A stretch of DNA of 64,000 bases, taken from the NCBI RefSeq assembly GCF_900156455.1, contig NZ_FTNQ01000001.1, forward strand, positions 1,054,001-1,118,000, written 5' to 3'. Positions 54,673 to 63,553 of this stretch are shown piece by piece. Source of the DNA: Microbacterium sp. RURRCA19A (GTDB lineage Bacteria > Actinomycetota > Actinomycetes > Actinomycetales > Microbacteriaceae). Numbering within the stretch: position 1 is the first letter of the stretch; every line of letters begins with the position of its first letter. Under the pieces are notes generated by a model. The model had not been told where the DNA came from and ran no database searches. It saw nothing but the letters and a program-made list of their open reading frames with translations. The position numbers were made by a program, and so were the translations under genes.

Positions 54673-54705
54673 GAAGGGGCCCCGTCCGATGGACGGGGCC
54701 CCTTC
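54673..54705. terminator. Bidirectional terminator between the coiled-coil gene and hpf
   Basis: A perfect 15-bp stem (GAAGGGGCCCCGTCC at 54673-54687 with 54691-54705) has a 3-base loop and ends in TTC on both strands. It lies between two convergent genes. Confidence 0.9.
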
Positions 54706-54716
54706 TCCGTCGATGG

Positions 54717-55379
54717 TCAGGACGCGACTGCGACCTCCGGTGAGGCCTGGGTGCCCAGCGCGATGACGCCGTAGTCCCAGCCCTTGCGGCGGTAGACGAC
54801 GCTCGGGTGGTCGGTGCGCGCGTCGATGAAGAGGAAGAAGTCGTGGCCGACGAGTTCCATCCGGTCGACGGCGTCTTCCACCGTCATCCACTCGGCGCCG
54901 AACTCCTTCTGCCGGATGACGACCGGGCAGTACTCCGCTTCTTCTGCGGACTCCGCCTGCACGGGCACGGAACCCGTCGCCACGGCACGCAGGACGTCGA
55001 CGGAGGCGGGCTCGACGTCAATGCCCGCGAGTTCGCCCGTCCCCTTCTCGAACTTCGCCCCGCGCGGGTGGTTTCGGGCGTCGACGCGCTTCTGCTTCGC
55101 GCGGCGCACCTGCTCGGAGATCTTGTCGACCGCCAGATCGAGAGCGGCGAACTTGTCGGTGTCGGTCGCTTCCGCCCGGACGACGGGACCCTTCCCGTCG
55201 AGGGTGAGCTCGACGGTATCGTCCTCCATCCGACCGTTGCGATAGGAGCGATGCGTCACCTTGACTTCGAGCGTGTTCGCGCGGGGCGCGAGGTGCTCGA
55301 TCCGGCTGACCTTCTCTTCGACCACCGAGCGGAATCGATCGGTGATACCGACTCCCACGCCGACGATGCTGGTGTCCAT
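54717..55379 (-). CDS. hpf: Long-form ribosome hibernation promoting factor
   Basis: The 220-residue protein has an N-terminal S30AE domain (about 1-105, starting MDTSIVGVGVGITDRFRSVVEEKVSRIEHL) and a C-terminal dimerisation domain (about 160-215, EAVDRMELVGHDFFLFI-like, with VVYRRKGWDYGVI). Long-form HPF pairs 70S ribosomes into inactive 100S dimers. The ATG has a near-perfect AAGGAGGT ribosome site. It follows comF in the mtrAB-lpqB direction. Confidence 0.95.
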   Translation of the reverse strand: MDTSIVGVGVGITDRFRSVVEEKVSRIEHLAPRANTLEVKVTHRSYRNGRMEDDTVELTLDGKGPVVRAEATDTDKFAALDLAVDKISEQVRRAKQKRVDARNHPRGAKFEKGTGELAGIDVEPASVDVLRAVATGSVPVQAESAEEAEYCPVVIRQKEFGAEWMTVEDAVDRMELVGHDFFLFIDARTDHPSVVYRRKGWDYGVIALGTQASPEVAVAS

Positions 55380-55473
55380 CCGTGACCTCCTTGTTCCGGG
55401 TTCCGCCCGGTCTAAGGGCGGAACAGCCGTCGCCTTCAGTCCCTCCCACGGTAGTCGGATGGACACCGACCTG

Positions 55474-56157
55474 TCACGTGTCAATCACCTCGGATTCACG
55501 TGAGGATCCGCTGCGTCGCGGCGTGTGCGCGAGAGCGACCGCGACGATGTCGCGCGCTCCGGCCGCACGCAGGGCCGACACCGCGTCCCCGAGAGTGGCG
55601 CCGGTGGTGAGGACGTCGTCGACCACGACGACCGGCCCGGCGGGAGGGGTGCGCGCGACGAACAGCCCGGCAACGTTGGCCTGCCGTGCCGAACGGGTGA
55701 GACCGCGCTGGTCGGCGGAGCGGCGGCGCATCCGCAGCAGCGGCACGGCCCGCACTCCCGCGCTGCGCACGAGGAGGTCGACGGGGCGGTATCCCCGGCG
55801 CCGGTCGGCCGCGCGCGAGGCCGGGATGGTCGTGACGGTCGCTCCGGCCGGAACGGCGGCGAGCGCCGCCGCGAGAGCGGGACCGAGGGCGCGGGCGAGC
55901 CCCGTGCGCCCGTCGGACTTCATCGCGCGGATGACGCGCGCGGCGACGCCGTCGAACTCCAGCGCGCTGAAGACCTCCACATCGGCACCGAGACGACGCC
56001 TCACGACGCGCGGGACGAGGGCGGCGAGGCATCCCTCGCAGATGTCGACATCGAGCGCACCGCACCCCGCGCACGCCACCGGGAACCAGAACGCGAGCGC
56101 GTCGCCGACGGCGCCGCGGATCGCACGCCGCCACACCGTCGGAGAAGAGGAAGCCAT
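55474..56157 (-). CDS. comF: ComF-family phosphoribosyltransferase-like protein
   Basis: The 227-residue protein has an N-terminal zinc-finger-like pair (CAGCG, then CEGC; about residues 23-40), the conserved RRRGY region and a C-terminal PRPP-type motif VVVVDDVLTTGAT. ComF proteins help take up single-stranded DNA in competent bacteria and link to DNA processing elsewhere. The gene lies in the conserved lpqB-comF-hpf order. A CACGCT box six bases before the ATG may mark a leaderless promoter. Confidence 0.92.
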   Translation of the reverse strand: MASSSPTVWRRAIRGAVGDALAFWFPVACAGCGALDVDICEGCLAALVPRVVRRRLGADVEVFSALEFDGVAARVIRAMKSDGRTGLARALGPALAAALAAVPAGATVTTIPASRAADRRRGYRPVDLLVRSAGVRAVPLLRMRRRSADQRGLTRSARQANVAGLFVARTPPAGPVVVVDDVLTTGATLGDAVSALRAAGARDIVAVALAHTPRRSGSSRESEVIDT

Positions 56158-56249
56158 GACGGAAGCGTGGAGCAGCGCGGCATCCGCACGCCGGCCCGGT
56201 GTCGCGATCCGTGGACCAGGCCGCCGTCGCCCCACCCGGGGAGGAGGGG

Positions 56250-57908
56250 TCAGGACGTGGTGCCCTGCTGCACCGCCAGCACGCGGATGTCCGTGGCCAC
56301 GAGGGTCCACGAGCTGCCGCGGCGGCTGAACAGGCGACCGGAGTCGTCGAGGATGCGCACGCTCGCGCTGCCCCCGGAGATCGCCTTCGCGCTCTCGGGG
56401 ACGGATCCCACGGTGCCCCGGCCGCCAACGCTGAGCTCATCGAGTCGTGCCGCGCCGTCGACGGAGGTCAGCACCCCGACGACCGTGTCGTCGAGCCAGG
56501 CGAGATCGAACGCGCCCGGTTCCGAGAACGACAGGACGTGCGGGGGGCCGAGGCTGACCGCGTTGCCCTCGCGCACGATGCCCGCGAGCCACACCTCCCG
56601 GACCCCCGCGACGGTCACGACCGCCGCGACGCGCGTGCCGTCGCGCGAGATCTGGAACGACACCACCTCGGAGGCATCCGGCCACGCGTTGCCGATCTCG
56701 CGCGGAACCCCCTGCGGCGTGTACGCGCGCAACTGCGACGGCGACGAGCGCGGAACGCTCCAGACCTCCCCCACGGCATCGATCGACGGCGGCAGCAGAC
56801 CCGCGCGGTCGTCGAGGAGGAACGTGCCTCCGTCGGCGAGCGCGCTCGCGACCGCCCCCTGCTGCGTCAGGACCGCGGCGAGACTGCGGTCGGCTTCGAG
56901 CTCGACACTCGTCGGCGCCAGCGACTCCACCGCATCCGAGAGCGTGGGGATCGTGTCGACGGTCTCACCGTTGAGCACCCCGAAGGTCCCGTCCGCGGTG
57001 AGCACGGCCGGCGACGGGTCGACCCGGGTGACCTTCACCGGCAGCTCGGTCGCGGCGATGGGCGTCCCGTCGACCGTCATCTGGACCTCGCTGATCCCGG
57101 CCGTGACGAGGCTGCGGGTCAACTGCGTCTGCATGCGGTCGAGGGTGGTGCGATCCAGGCTCAGTGCCGCCTGGGGCAGTTGCACCTGCGCCACGCCGCT
57201 CGCGGACAGGGTCACCGAACGCCCCACCAGCGAGAGCTCGTCGGGGAACGCGCTCTTCACGGCGCCCGCGAGCCACGCGCTGGGCTGCCCGTCGACCAGG
57301 GCGGTCGTGACGCGACTGGCCACGAGCGGGCGCGGGAACCACCGGACGTCGGGGACGATGTAGCTCCACGTGGGATCGAAGTACGCCACGGATGCCGCCT
57401 GATAGACGGTCGGGAAGACCTCCTCGTAGAGCACGACGCCGTCGGGCGCGGATGTGATCCGCCACTGGTCGTCGACACGCGCAAGGGTGAACGAGAGGGT
57501 CTCGGTGGCCCCGTTCACCGCCGGGGAGTAGGCGCCGTCGGCATCCACCCCGGCGATGGTCGAGAGCTGCACACCCACGCTCGTCCCGTCGGGGACCGCT
57601 GTCGCGCGCCGGTCGGCGAGACGGTCGATCGTGACCCGGGCGCGCGGGTCCCACTGGGTGCCGGGGGCGAGGAAGAGCTTGGCCGTGGCCCAGTCGTCGG
57701 CGGGGCCCGATCCCGCACGCAGGAAGCCCTCCACGATCTCGGAGGGCGAGGCGTCTTCCAGCGGACCGTCCGGCACGAACGCGAACTGCTGGGTCTGGTC
57801 GACCTCCGGTCCCCGACCCGGGTTGACGTACCCGGTCGTCGGCAGCCCGGTGCAGGCGGAGAGGACCAGGACCAGGAGCAGACTCAGGCCCGCGAATGCG
57901 CGTTTCAC
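56250..57908 (-). CDS. lpqB: Lipoprotein LpqB, partner of the MtrAB system
   Basis: The 552-residue lipoprotein has lipobox LSAC (Cys19), a GerMN-type domain region (about 190-330) and a C-terminal beta-propeller-like region with repeated strands. LpqB binds the extracellular part of MtrB and modulates its signalling. The GTG start overlaps the mtrB stop by four bases. Gene order mtrA-mtrB-lpqB is the standard actinobacterial operon. Confidence 0.95.
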   Translation of the reverse strand: MKRAFAGLSLLLVLVLSACTGLPTTGYVNPGRGPEVDQTQQFAFVPDGPLEDASPSEIVEGFLRAGSGPADDWATAKLFLAPGTQWDPRARVTIDRLADRRATAVPDGTSVGVQLSTIAGVDADGAYSPAVNGATETLSFTLARVDDQWRITSAPDGVVLYEEVFPTVYQAASVAYFDPTWSYIVPDVRWFPRPLVASRVTTALVDGQPSAWLAGAVKSAFPDELSLVGRSVTLSASGVAQVQLPQAALSLDRTTLDRMQTQLTRSLVTAGISEVQMTVDGTPIAATELPVKVTRVDPSPAVLTADGTFGVLNGETVDTIPTLSDAVESLAPTSVELEADRSLAAVLTQQGAVASALADGGTFLLDDRAGLLPPSIDAVGEVWSVPRSSPSQLRAYTPQGVPREIGNAWPDASEVVSFQISRDGTRVAAVVTVAGVREVWLAGIVREGNAVSLGPPHVLSFSEPGAFDLAWLDDTVVGVLTSVDGAARLDELSVGGRGTVGSVPESAKAISGGSASVRILDDSGRLFSRRGSSWTLVATDIRVLAVQQGTTS

Positions 57909-59590
57909 GACGGCGTCCTCCCCGTCCGTCCGAGCGAGATCGGCTGGGTCAGCCCCAGCGCTTCGAGCGCGCCGCCCTGCTCGTCGTCCGGGACGAGCGG
58001 CAGCGGCGATCCGCCGAGCGGACGCCCGTCGCGCGGGAGGGTGAGCAGGAAGTTCGAGCCGTGGCCCAGCTCGGACCACACCGACAGCGTGCCGCCGTGC
58101 AGCCGCGCGTCGCCCAGCGCGATGGAGAGCCCGAGCCCCGTGCCGCCGATCGTCCGCACGCGCGAAGGGTCCGCGCGCCAGAAGCGGTCGAACACGCGCT
58201 CCACGTCGTCGGCCCGCATCCCGAGACCGAAATCGCGGACGCTGAGGGCCACGGCATCCCGGTCGCTGTCGACGGAGACGACGATCGGCCGCCCCTCCCC
58301 GTGCTCGATCGCGTTGCCGAGGAGGTTGCGCACGATCCGGCGCACGCGCCGCCCGTCCATGTCGATGGGGGTGTACCCGCCGGGCGCGACGAGACGCACG
58401 TCGCTGCCGTGCTGGTGGGCGAGCTGCTCCATCGACGCGATGACGTCCTCGGCCAGGTGCGCCATGCTCGTGGGCTCGAGCTCGAGCTGCACCGAACCGG
58501 CGTCGTACCGGCTGATCTCGAGGAGGTCGGTGAGGAGCACTTCGAACCGCTGCACCTGGGCGTGCAGCAGCTCGGCGGCACGCGCCGTGGTCGGCTCGAA
58601 CTCCGCCCGCTGGTCGTTGATCATGTCGGCGGCGAGGCGGATCGTCGTCAGGGGCGTCCGCAGCTCGTGCGAGACGTCGGAGACGAACCTCTGCTGCACG
58701 AGCGAGAGGTCGGCCAACTCCTTGATCTGGGACTCGATGCTGTCGGCCATCGCATTGAACGAGCGGTTCAGCGTGGCCAGCTCGTCCTCTCCGCGGACGG
58801 GCAGCCGCACCCCCAGGTCGCCCGCCGCCAGTTTGGCGCTGGTCTCGGCGGCATCCGCGATCGGGGTCGTCACCGATCGGAGCACCACCCAGGCGATGGC
58901 GCCGATCAGCACGACGAGCACCAACCCGACCACCCACAGCAGCACCTGCACGAACGCGAGCGTCTGGGCGGCGCTGGTGAGGTCGTACCCCATGTAGAGC
59001 TCGTAGTAGTCGACGCCGTCCTGCGCCGGGAACCGGAGCTGATGACCGACCAGGATGCCAGGGACCTCGCGCCCCGCGTCGGACGGCAGCGCCACCGACT
59101 GCCACCACTGCAGATCGGGGTTGGACTGGACCTGCGTCCGCAGGGCGTCGGTGACGATGGCCGAGTCGAACGCCGGGGAGATGAACGGCTGCGGCGCCAG
59201 CGGGGAGGGCGGCCCGATGCGGTAGAGCGCGATGAGGTCGCTCGAGGACTGCTGCGACAGGCGTGTGGCGATGCCGTTCATCAGCGTCTGCGCCGCGGCC
59301 GGGTCGGTGGAGTCCACCGCGGCATCCAGGGTCGCCTGCGCCGCGGCGGTCGCGCGCTGCGCTTCGAGGAGCACCTGGTCCTTGCGGGCGGTGAACAGTT
59401 CGTTCTGGATGACGAGCGCCATCGCCACGCAGGTGACGAGGATCGTCGCGGCCGTCAGGGCGACGGCGATCACGATCGTGCGGAACCGCAGGGAACGACG
59501 CCAGAGCGTCGCCAGACGGTCGCGGAGGCCGCGCCAGTCGATCGGCCGCCTCACCCGGGTGATCGGGAGCGTGCGCACCGCGCCCGTCAT
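57905..59590 (-). CDS. mtrB: Sensor histidine kinase MtrB
   Basis: The 561-residue kinase has membrane segments at about 38-61 and 214-237, flanking an extracellular sensor of about 150 residues. A HAMP domain (238-292), phospho-acceptor His308 in DVSHELRTPL and an HATPase domain (RNLLGNAIEHG, DFGLGM, GTGLGLSIA) follow. It senses envelope or osmotic state and the division site, and phosphorylates MtrA. Its ATG is seven bases after the mtrA stop. Confidence 0.96.
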   Translation of the reverse strand: MTGAVRTLPITRVRRPIDWRGLRDRLATLWRRSLRFRTIVIAVALTAATILVTCVAMALVIQNELFTARKDQVLLEAQRATAAAQATLDAAVDSTDPAAAQTLMNGIATRLSQQSSSDLIALYRIGPPSPLAPQPFISPAFDSAIVTDALRTQVQSNPDLQWWQSVALPSDAGREVPGILVGHQLRFPAQDGVDYYELYMGYDLTSAAQTLAFVQVLLWVVGLVLVVLIGAIAWVVLRSVTTPIADAAETSAKLAAGDLGVRLPVRGEDELATLNRSFNAMADSIESQIKELADLSLVQQRFVSDVSHELRTPLTTIRLAADMINDQRAEFEPTTARAAELLHAQVQRFEVLLTDLLEISRYDAGSVQLELEPTSMAHLAEDVIASMEQLAHQHGSDVRLVAPGGYTPIDMDGRRVRRIVRNLLGNAIEHGEGRPIVVSVDSDRDAVALSVRDFGLGMRADDVERVFDRFWRADPSRVRTIGGTGLGLSIALGDARLHGGTLSVWSELGHGSNFLLTLPRDGRPLGGSPLPLVPDDEQGGALEALGLTQPISLGRTGRTPS

Positions 59591-59597
59591 GAGGGCC

Positions 59598-60278
59598 TCA
59601 AGCCACCGCGCCGGCGCGATAGCCCACCCCGCGCACGGTGGTCACGATGCGCGGGTTGTCGGGATCGGCCTCGATCTTGGCGCGCAGGCGCTGGACGTGG
59701 ACGTTGACCAGACGCGTGTCGGCTTTGTAGTGGTACCCCCACACCTGCTCGAGGAGCATCTCGCGGGAGAAGACCTGCTGCGGCTTCTCGGCGAGGGCCA
59801 CGAGGAGCTCGAACTCGAGCGGGGTCAGCGCGATGGGGCTGTCGCCGCGGCGGACCTCGTGTGCGGCGACGTCGACGACGAGGTCGCCGATCCGCAGCAT
59901 CTCGTCGGCCGGAGCCTGCGCCGGACGCAGCCGCGTGCGGATGCGGGCGACGAGCTCTTTCGGGTTGAACGGCTTGACGATGTAGTCGTCGGCGCCGGAC
60001 TCGAGCCCCTTCACGACATCGGCGGTGTCGGTGCGGGCGGTCAGCATGATGATCGGGATGCCGGACTCCGCGCGGACGCGGGTGCAGATCTCGATCCCGT
60101 CGACGCCGGGCAGCATGAGGTCCAGAAGGATCAGGTCGGGGCGCTCGGTGCGCCACGCGTCGACCGCCTGCGCGCCGTCGGCGCAGAACACGGTCTCGAA
60201 TCCCTCGGTGCGCAGCACGATGCCGATCATCTCGGCGAGCGCGGTGTCGTCGTCGACAACCAGGATCCGTGAAGTCAT
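59598..60278 (-). CDS. mtrA: Response regulator MtrA
   Basis: The 226-residue OmpR-family regulator has acidic residues at 9-11, phospho-acceptor Asp53 (LLDLMLPG), the conserved Lys in DYIVKPF and a winged-helix C-terminus (VWGYHYKADTRLVNVHVQRLRAKIE). MtrA controls cell-wall hydrolases, osmoprotection and the division cycle in actinobacteria, and dnaA in some. It is the first gene of mtrA-mtrB-lpqB. No MtrA site was identified. Confidence 0.97.
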   Translation of the reverse strand: MTSRILVVDDDTALAEMIGIVLRTEGFETVFCADGAQAVDAWRTERPDLILLDLMLPGVDGIEICTRVRAESGIPIIMLTARTDTADVVKGLESGADDYIVKPFNPKELVARIRTRLRPAQAPADEMLRIGDLVVDVAAHEVRRGDSPIALTPLEFELLVALAEKPQQVFSREMLLEQVWGYHYKADTRLVNVHVQRLRAKIEADPDNPRIVTTVRGVGYRAGAVA

Positions 60279-60438
60279 CGGGTGTACGTCTTCCGTCTCG
60301 GCCCCGTTCGGGAACGGGTAACGCGCCGCGGGTGGGGCGCATCACCCCGAGCGTAGTCGACGTGCCCGCGATGAGGCCGAGCCTGTCCGGGGTGTGTGAC
60401 ACGATGAGGACACAGCCGACCGCCGAGGAGGCGTCATC

Positions 60439-61722
60439 GTGACCGCGTACCCCGCCTGGACGCCGGCCTCGCGCGCCGGGATCGTGCCGCTGCATCCCTA
60501 CGGATTCGGCACCATCCTCGGGCGCTCCTTCGTGGCGCTGCGCCACAACCCCCGCGTCCTGCTGGGTTTCGCCCTCATCGTGCAGACCGTCGCCTACGTG
60601 GTCGTGACGGCGGCCATCGCGGCTGTGGCGATCGCGAGCTTCTCGCGCCTGGACACCCTCGTGGAGGGCAGCGACGCGTTCGACGCCGTCCTGACCGGGT
60701 CCATCGCCCTGACCGGCGTCGCCGCCCTGGTGCTCGGGGCCCTGGCCGGGGCGCTCGGCATCCTCGTGCAGGCCGTCGTCGTGACCGAGGTCGCCTCGGC
60801 GGTCGTCGCCGAGAAGCCGACGCTGCGCGAGGCCTGGAGGCGGGTGCGCCCCGTCTTCCTCCGGCTGATCGGTTACGCGCTGCTCACTCTTCTGGCCTCG
60901 GTCGTCGTCCTCGCGGTGCTGGGCGGGATCGCGGTCCTCGTGGGGCTGGCGGTCCTCCCCCTCGGCATCGTGCTGGGCGTGCTGTTCGCCCTCGGCCTCA
61001 TCCCCCTCTACGCCTGGCTCTCGACAAAGCTCTTCCTCGTCCCCTCCGCGATGATCCTCGAGGGGGTCGGCATCCGACGCGCCATCGCGCGGTCGTGGGT
61101 GCTGACGCGGCGGCGGTTCTGGTCGACGTTCGGCGTGATCGTGATCATCTCGCTCGCGTTCGGCTTCGTCGCCCAGGTCATCTCGATCCCGCTGAGCCTG
61201 CTCTCGGGCGGGATCTCCGCGATCGTCGCGCCGACCGGGGCCGAGAACCCGAGCGCGCTCGTGGCCTTCGTGGTGATCCAGTTCGTCGGGCAGATCGGCA
61301 TCCTGCTGGTCCAGTGCATCGCCGTGGTGGTGCAGTCGACCTCGGCCGTGCTGGTGTACGTCGACGCGCGCATGCGCGTGGAGGGCCTCGACCACGACCT
61401 CTCCACCTACGTCGAGGCGCGCGACGCGGGAGCGACGGAGCAGGCCGACCCGTACCGCGCCGGAATCGGCCGCAGGTTCGCGCCCGCCCCGGCGTGGGGG
61501 GCGCCGCCGGCGGCGGCCTGGCCCGCACAGCCCGCGGCCGGCGGCCCCGGCGCGGCGTGGCCCGTACCGACCGCAGCACCGGCTCCGTCCCCCGCGGCGC
61601 ATCCCGCACCCACCGCGGCACCGGCGCCGCAGCCGGCACCGACCCCGCCGCCCGCGCCGGCGACCCCACCGTCCGACCCGACCGCCTGGGCCGCCCCCGG
61701 CGCCCCGCCCGCGGGTTCGTGA
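60439..61722 (+). CDS. Polytopic membrane protein, GDPD-membrane-domain-like
   Basis: The 427-residue protein has about six hydrophobic segments (50-330). A P/A-rich cytoplasmic tail (about 350-427) is of low complexity. The YGFGTILGRSFVALRHNPRVLL start and RRAIARSWVLTRRRFWSTFG loop match the membrane domain found in glycerophosphodiester phosphodiesterases and related actinobacterial proteins; there is no catalytic domain. The GTG has a GAGGAGG ribosome site. It overlaps the DUF4129 gene by four bases and opens an operon with DUF4350 and MoxR genes. Confidence 0.78.
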   Translation: MTAYPAWTPASRAGIVPLHPYGFGTILGRSFVALRHNPRVLLGFALIVQTVAYVVVTAAIAAVAIASFSRLDTLVEGSDAFDAVLTGSIALTGVAALVLGALAGALGILVQAVVVTEVASAVVAEKPTLREAWRRVRPVFLRLIGYALLTLLASVVVLAVLGGIAVLVGLAVLPLGIVLGVLFALGLIPLYAWLSTKLFLVPSAMILEGVGIRRAIARSWVLTRRRFWSTFGVIVIISLAFGFVAQVISIPLSLLSGGISAIVAPTGAENPSALVAFVVIQFVGQIGILLVQCIAVVVQSTSAVLVYVDARMRVEGLDHDLSTYVEARDAGATEQADPYRAGIGRRFAPAPAWGAPPAAAWPAQPAAGGPGAAWPVPTAAPAPSPAAHPAPTAAPAPQPAPTPPPAPATPPSDPTAWAAPGAPPAGS

Positions 61723-62390
61723 TCACGGCGCTCCGGGCGCTGGTCGGCGCCGTTCCGCTGCTCCCCGACGCCGACGAGGCGCGGGAGTGGGCCGAGCGCG
61801 AGCTCGCCGACCCGATCTACCGCGCGGCCGAGCCGACGCCGTTCGACCGGGCGGCACGGGCCGTCCTCGACTTCCTGCAGCGACTGTTCACCGCACCGGT
61901 GTCGGGCGACTGGGGCCCCTGGGCCTTCGTGGTGCTGGCCGTCCTCGCCGTCGCCGCCATCGTCGTCGGACTGCTGATCTGGGGCCGCCCCCGTCGCACG
62001 GCCCGCGCCCACCCGGCCGCCCGCGCCCTCTTCGACGACGACGACGGGCGCTCGGCCGACGAGCTCCGCGCCGACGCGGCCGCAGCGGCCGACCGCGGCG
62101 ACTGGGACGCCGCGATCGTCCTCCGCTTCCGCGCGTTCGCGCGCGGACTGTCCGAGCGCGGCATCGTCGACCCGCCGCCGGGGGCCACCGCCCGCGCCTT
62201 CGCCCGAACCGCCGGGGCGACGCTCCCCTCCCTCGAGGGCCCTGCACTCGCGGCGGCCTCGGTGTTCGATGACGTGCGCTATCTCGGACGCCCGGGCACG
62301 GCCGACGCCTACGCCCTCGTCCGCCGCCTCGACGAGACCGCGGTGCGCGCCCGTGTCGGAATCCCGGATGCCGGGGCGGTCGCGCCGTGA
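61719..62390 (+). CDS. DUF4129-domain membrane protein
   Basis: The 223-residue protein has one membrane segment (about 67-89) and a cytoplasmic DUF4129 helical domain (AADRGDWDAAIVLRFRAFARGLSERGIV, DVRYLGRPGTADAYALVRRLDE). DUF4129 occurs with MoxR and DUF58 proteins and in transglutaminase-like proteins, but its role is unknown. The GTG start and stop both overlap neighbours by four bases. Confidence 0.88.
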   Translation: MITALRALVGAVPLLPDADEAREWAERELADPIYRAAEPTPFDRAARAVLDFLQRLFTAPVSGDWGPWAFVVLAVLAVAAIVVGLLIWGRPRRTARAHPAARALFDDDDGRSADELRADAAAAADRGDWDAAIVLRFRAFARGLSERGIVDPPPGATARAFARTAGATLPSLEGPALAAASVFDDVRYLGRPGTADAYALVRRLDETAVRARVGIPDAGAVAP

Positions 62391-63553
62391 CGTCGCTCGC
62401 CGGACCGACGACCCGCCGCCGCCGGACCGCGGTCGGCTGGATCGCGTTCGTCGCCGGCCTCGCCGTGGTCGGGCTGTTCGGCACGACGCTGGTGTTCGGC
62501 GGGTGGACGCCGCGCGATGCGCTCGACCCCGATTCCTCCGCCCCGGACGGCACCCGCGCGGTCGTCCGCGTCCTCGAGCAGCAGGGGGTGCGGGTCGTCG
62601 TCGCACGCGACCTCGCCGCCGCCGAACGCGCCCTGGATGCCGCGCCGAGCACGCTCGTCCTGCGCGACGCCCCGATGCTCAGCGACGCGACGCTCCGCCG
62701 TCTCACGGCGAAGGCGAGCGACGTCGTGCTCGTCGAGCCGCGCTCCCGGACGCTCGAGGTCCTGCTGAACGGATCAACGCTGGGCGACGTCGTCGACGAC
62801 CGCTCCGTCGACCCGGTGTGCGATCTTCCCGCACCCCGTGCGGCCGGCCCCGCCCGTGTGGGCGAGCTGTACGCACCCGGTGACGGCGTGACCGGGTGCT
62901 ACCCGGCGGAGGGCGGATTCGGCGTCCTCGTCCACGCGGACGGTGACCGGTCGGTCGCGGCGCTCGACGGTCTGTCCGTCCTCACGAACCGGGCGCTTCC
63001 GCTCGACGGCGACGCCGCCCTCGCCCTCGGGCTGCTCGGACGCAACGCGACGCTCGTCTGGTACGTGCCGTCGCTCGCCGACGCCGACACCGGCGACGCC
63101 GTCCCCACGATCGGCGACCTCACCCCGGGGTGGGTGACGCCGGCGATGGCGCTGCTGCTGATCGCCGGACTCACGGCCGCGGTGTGGCGCGGGCGCCGAT
63201 TCGGTCCGCTCGTGACCGAACGCCTGCCCGTCATGGTGCGCGCGAACGAGACCACCGAGGGACGGGCCCGGCTCTACGCCGCCTCCGGCGACGCCGCGCA
63301 CGCGCTCGACGCGTTGCGCCGTGCCGCCCGCCGCCGACTGGTGCGACTGCTCGGTCTGCCGGCGCGCACGCCGGCGGGGCAGATCGCCGACGCGGTGGCG
63401 GAACGGCTCGGAACCGACCGGGCGGTCGTGTACGGCATCCTGATCGACGACCTCCCCCGCACCGACCGCGAGCTCGTCGCGGCCAGCGATCGACTGCGCG
63501 ATCTCGAGACGAGCGTCCGCGCGACCCTCCGAACGGAAAGGACCCCCCGATGA
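62387..63553 (+). CDS. DUF4350-domain membrane protein
   Basis: The 388-residue protein has a first membrane segment (about 14-36), an outer DUF4350 domain (SSAPDGTRAVVRVLEQQGVRVVVARD, then TLVLRDAPMLS) and a second membrane segment (about 248-268). The cytoplasmic tail is Arg-rich. DUF4350 has a glutamine-amidotransferase-like fold in related proteins; its catalytic status here is unclear. It overlaps both the DUF4129 and MoxR genes. Confidence 0.87.
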   Translation: MTSLAGPTTRRRRTAVGWIAFVAGLAVVGLFGTTLVFGGWTPRDALDPDSSAPDGTRAVVRVLEQQGVRVVVARDLAAAERALDAAPSTLVLRDAPMLSDATLRRLTAKASDVVLVEPRSRTLEVLLNGSTLGDVVDDRSVDPVCDLPAPRAAGPARVGELYAPGDGVTGCYPAEGGFGVLVHADGDRSVAALDGLSVLTNRALPLDGDAALALGLLGRNATLVWYVPSLADADTGDAVPTIGDLTPGWVTPAMALLLIAGLTAAVWRGRRFGPLVTERLPVMVRANETTEGRARLYAASGDAAHALDALRRAARRRLVRLLGLPARTPAGQIADAVAERLGTDRAVVYGILIDDLPRTDRELVAASDRLRDLETSVRATLRTERTPR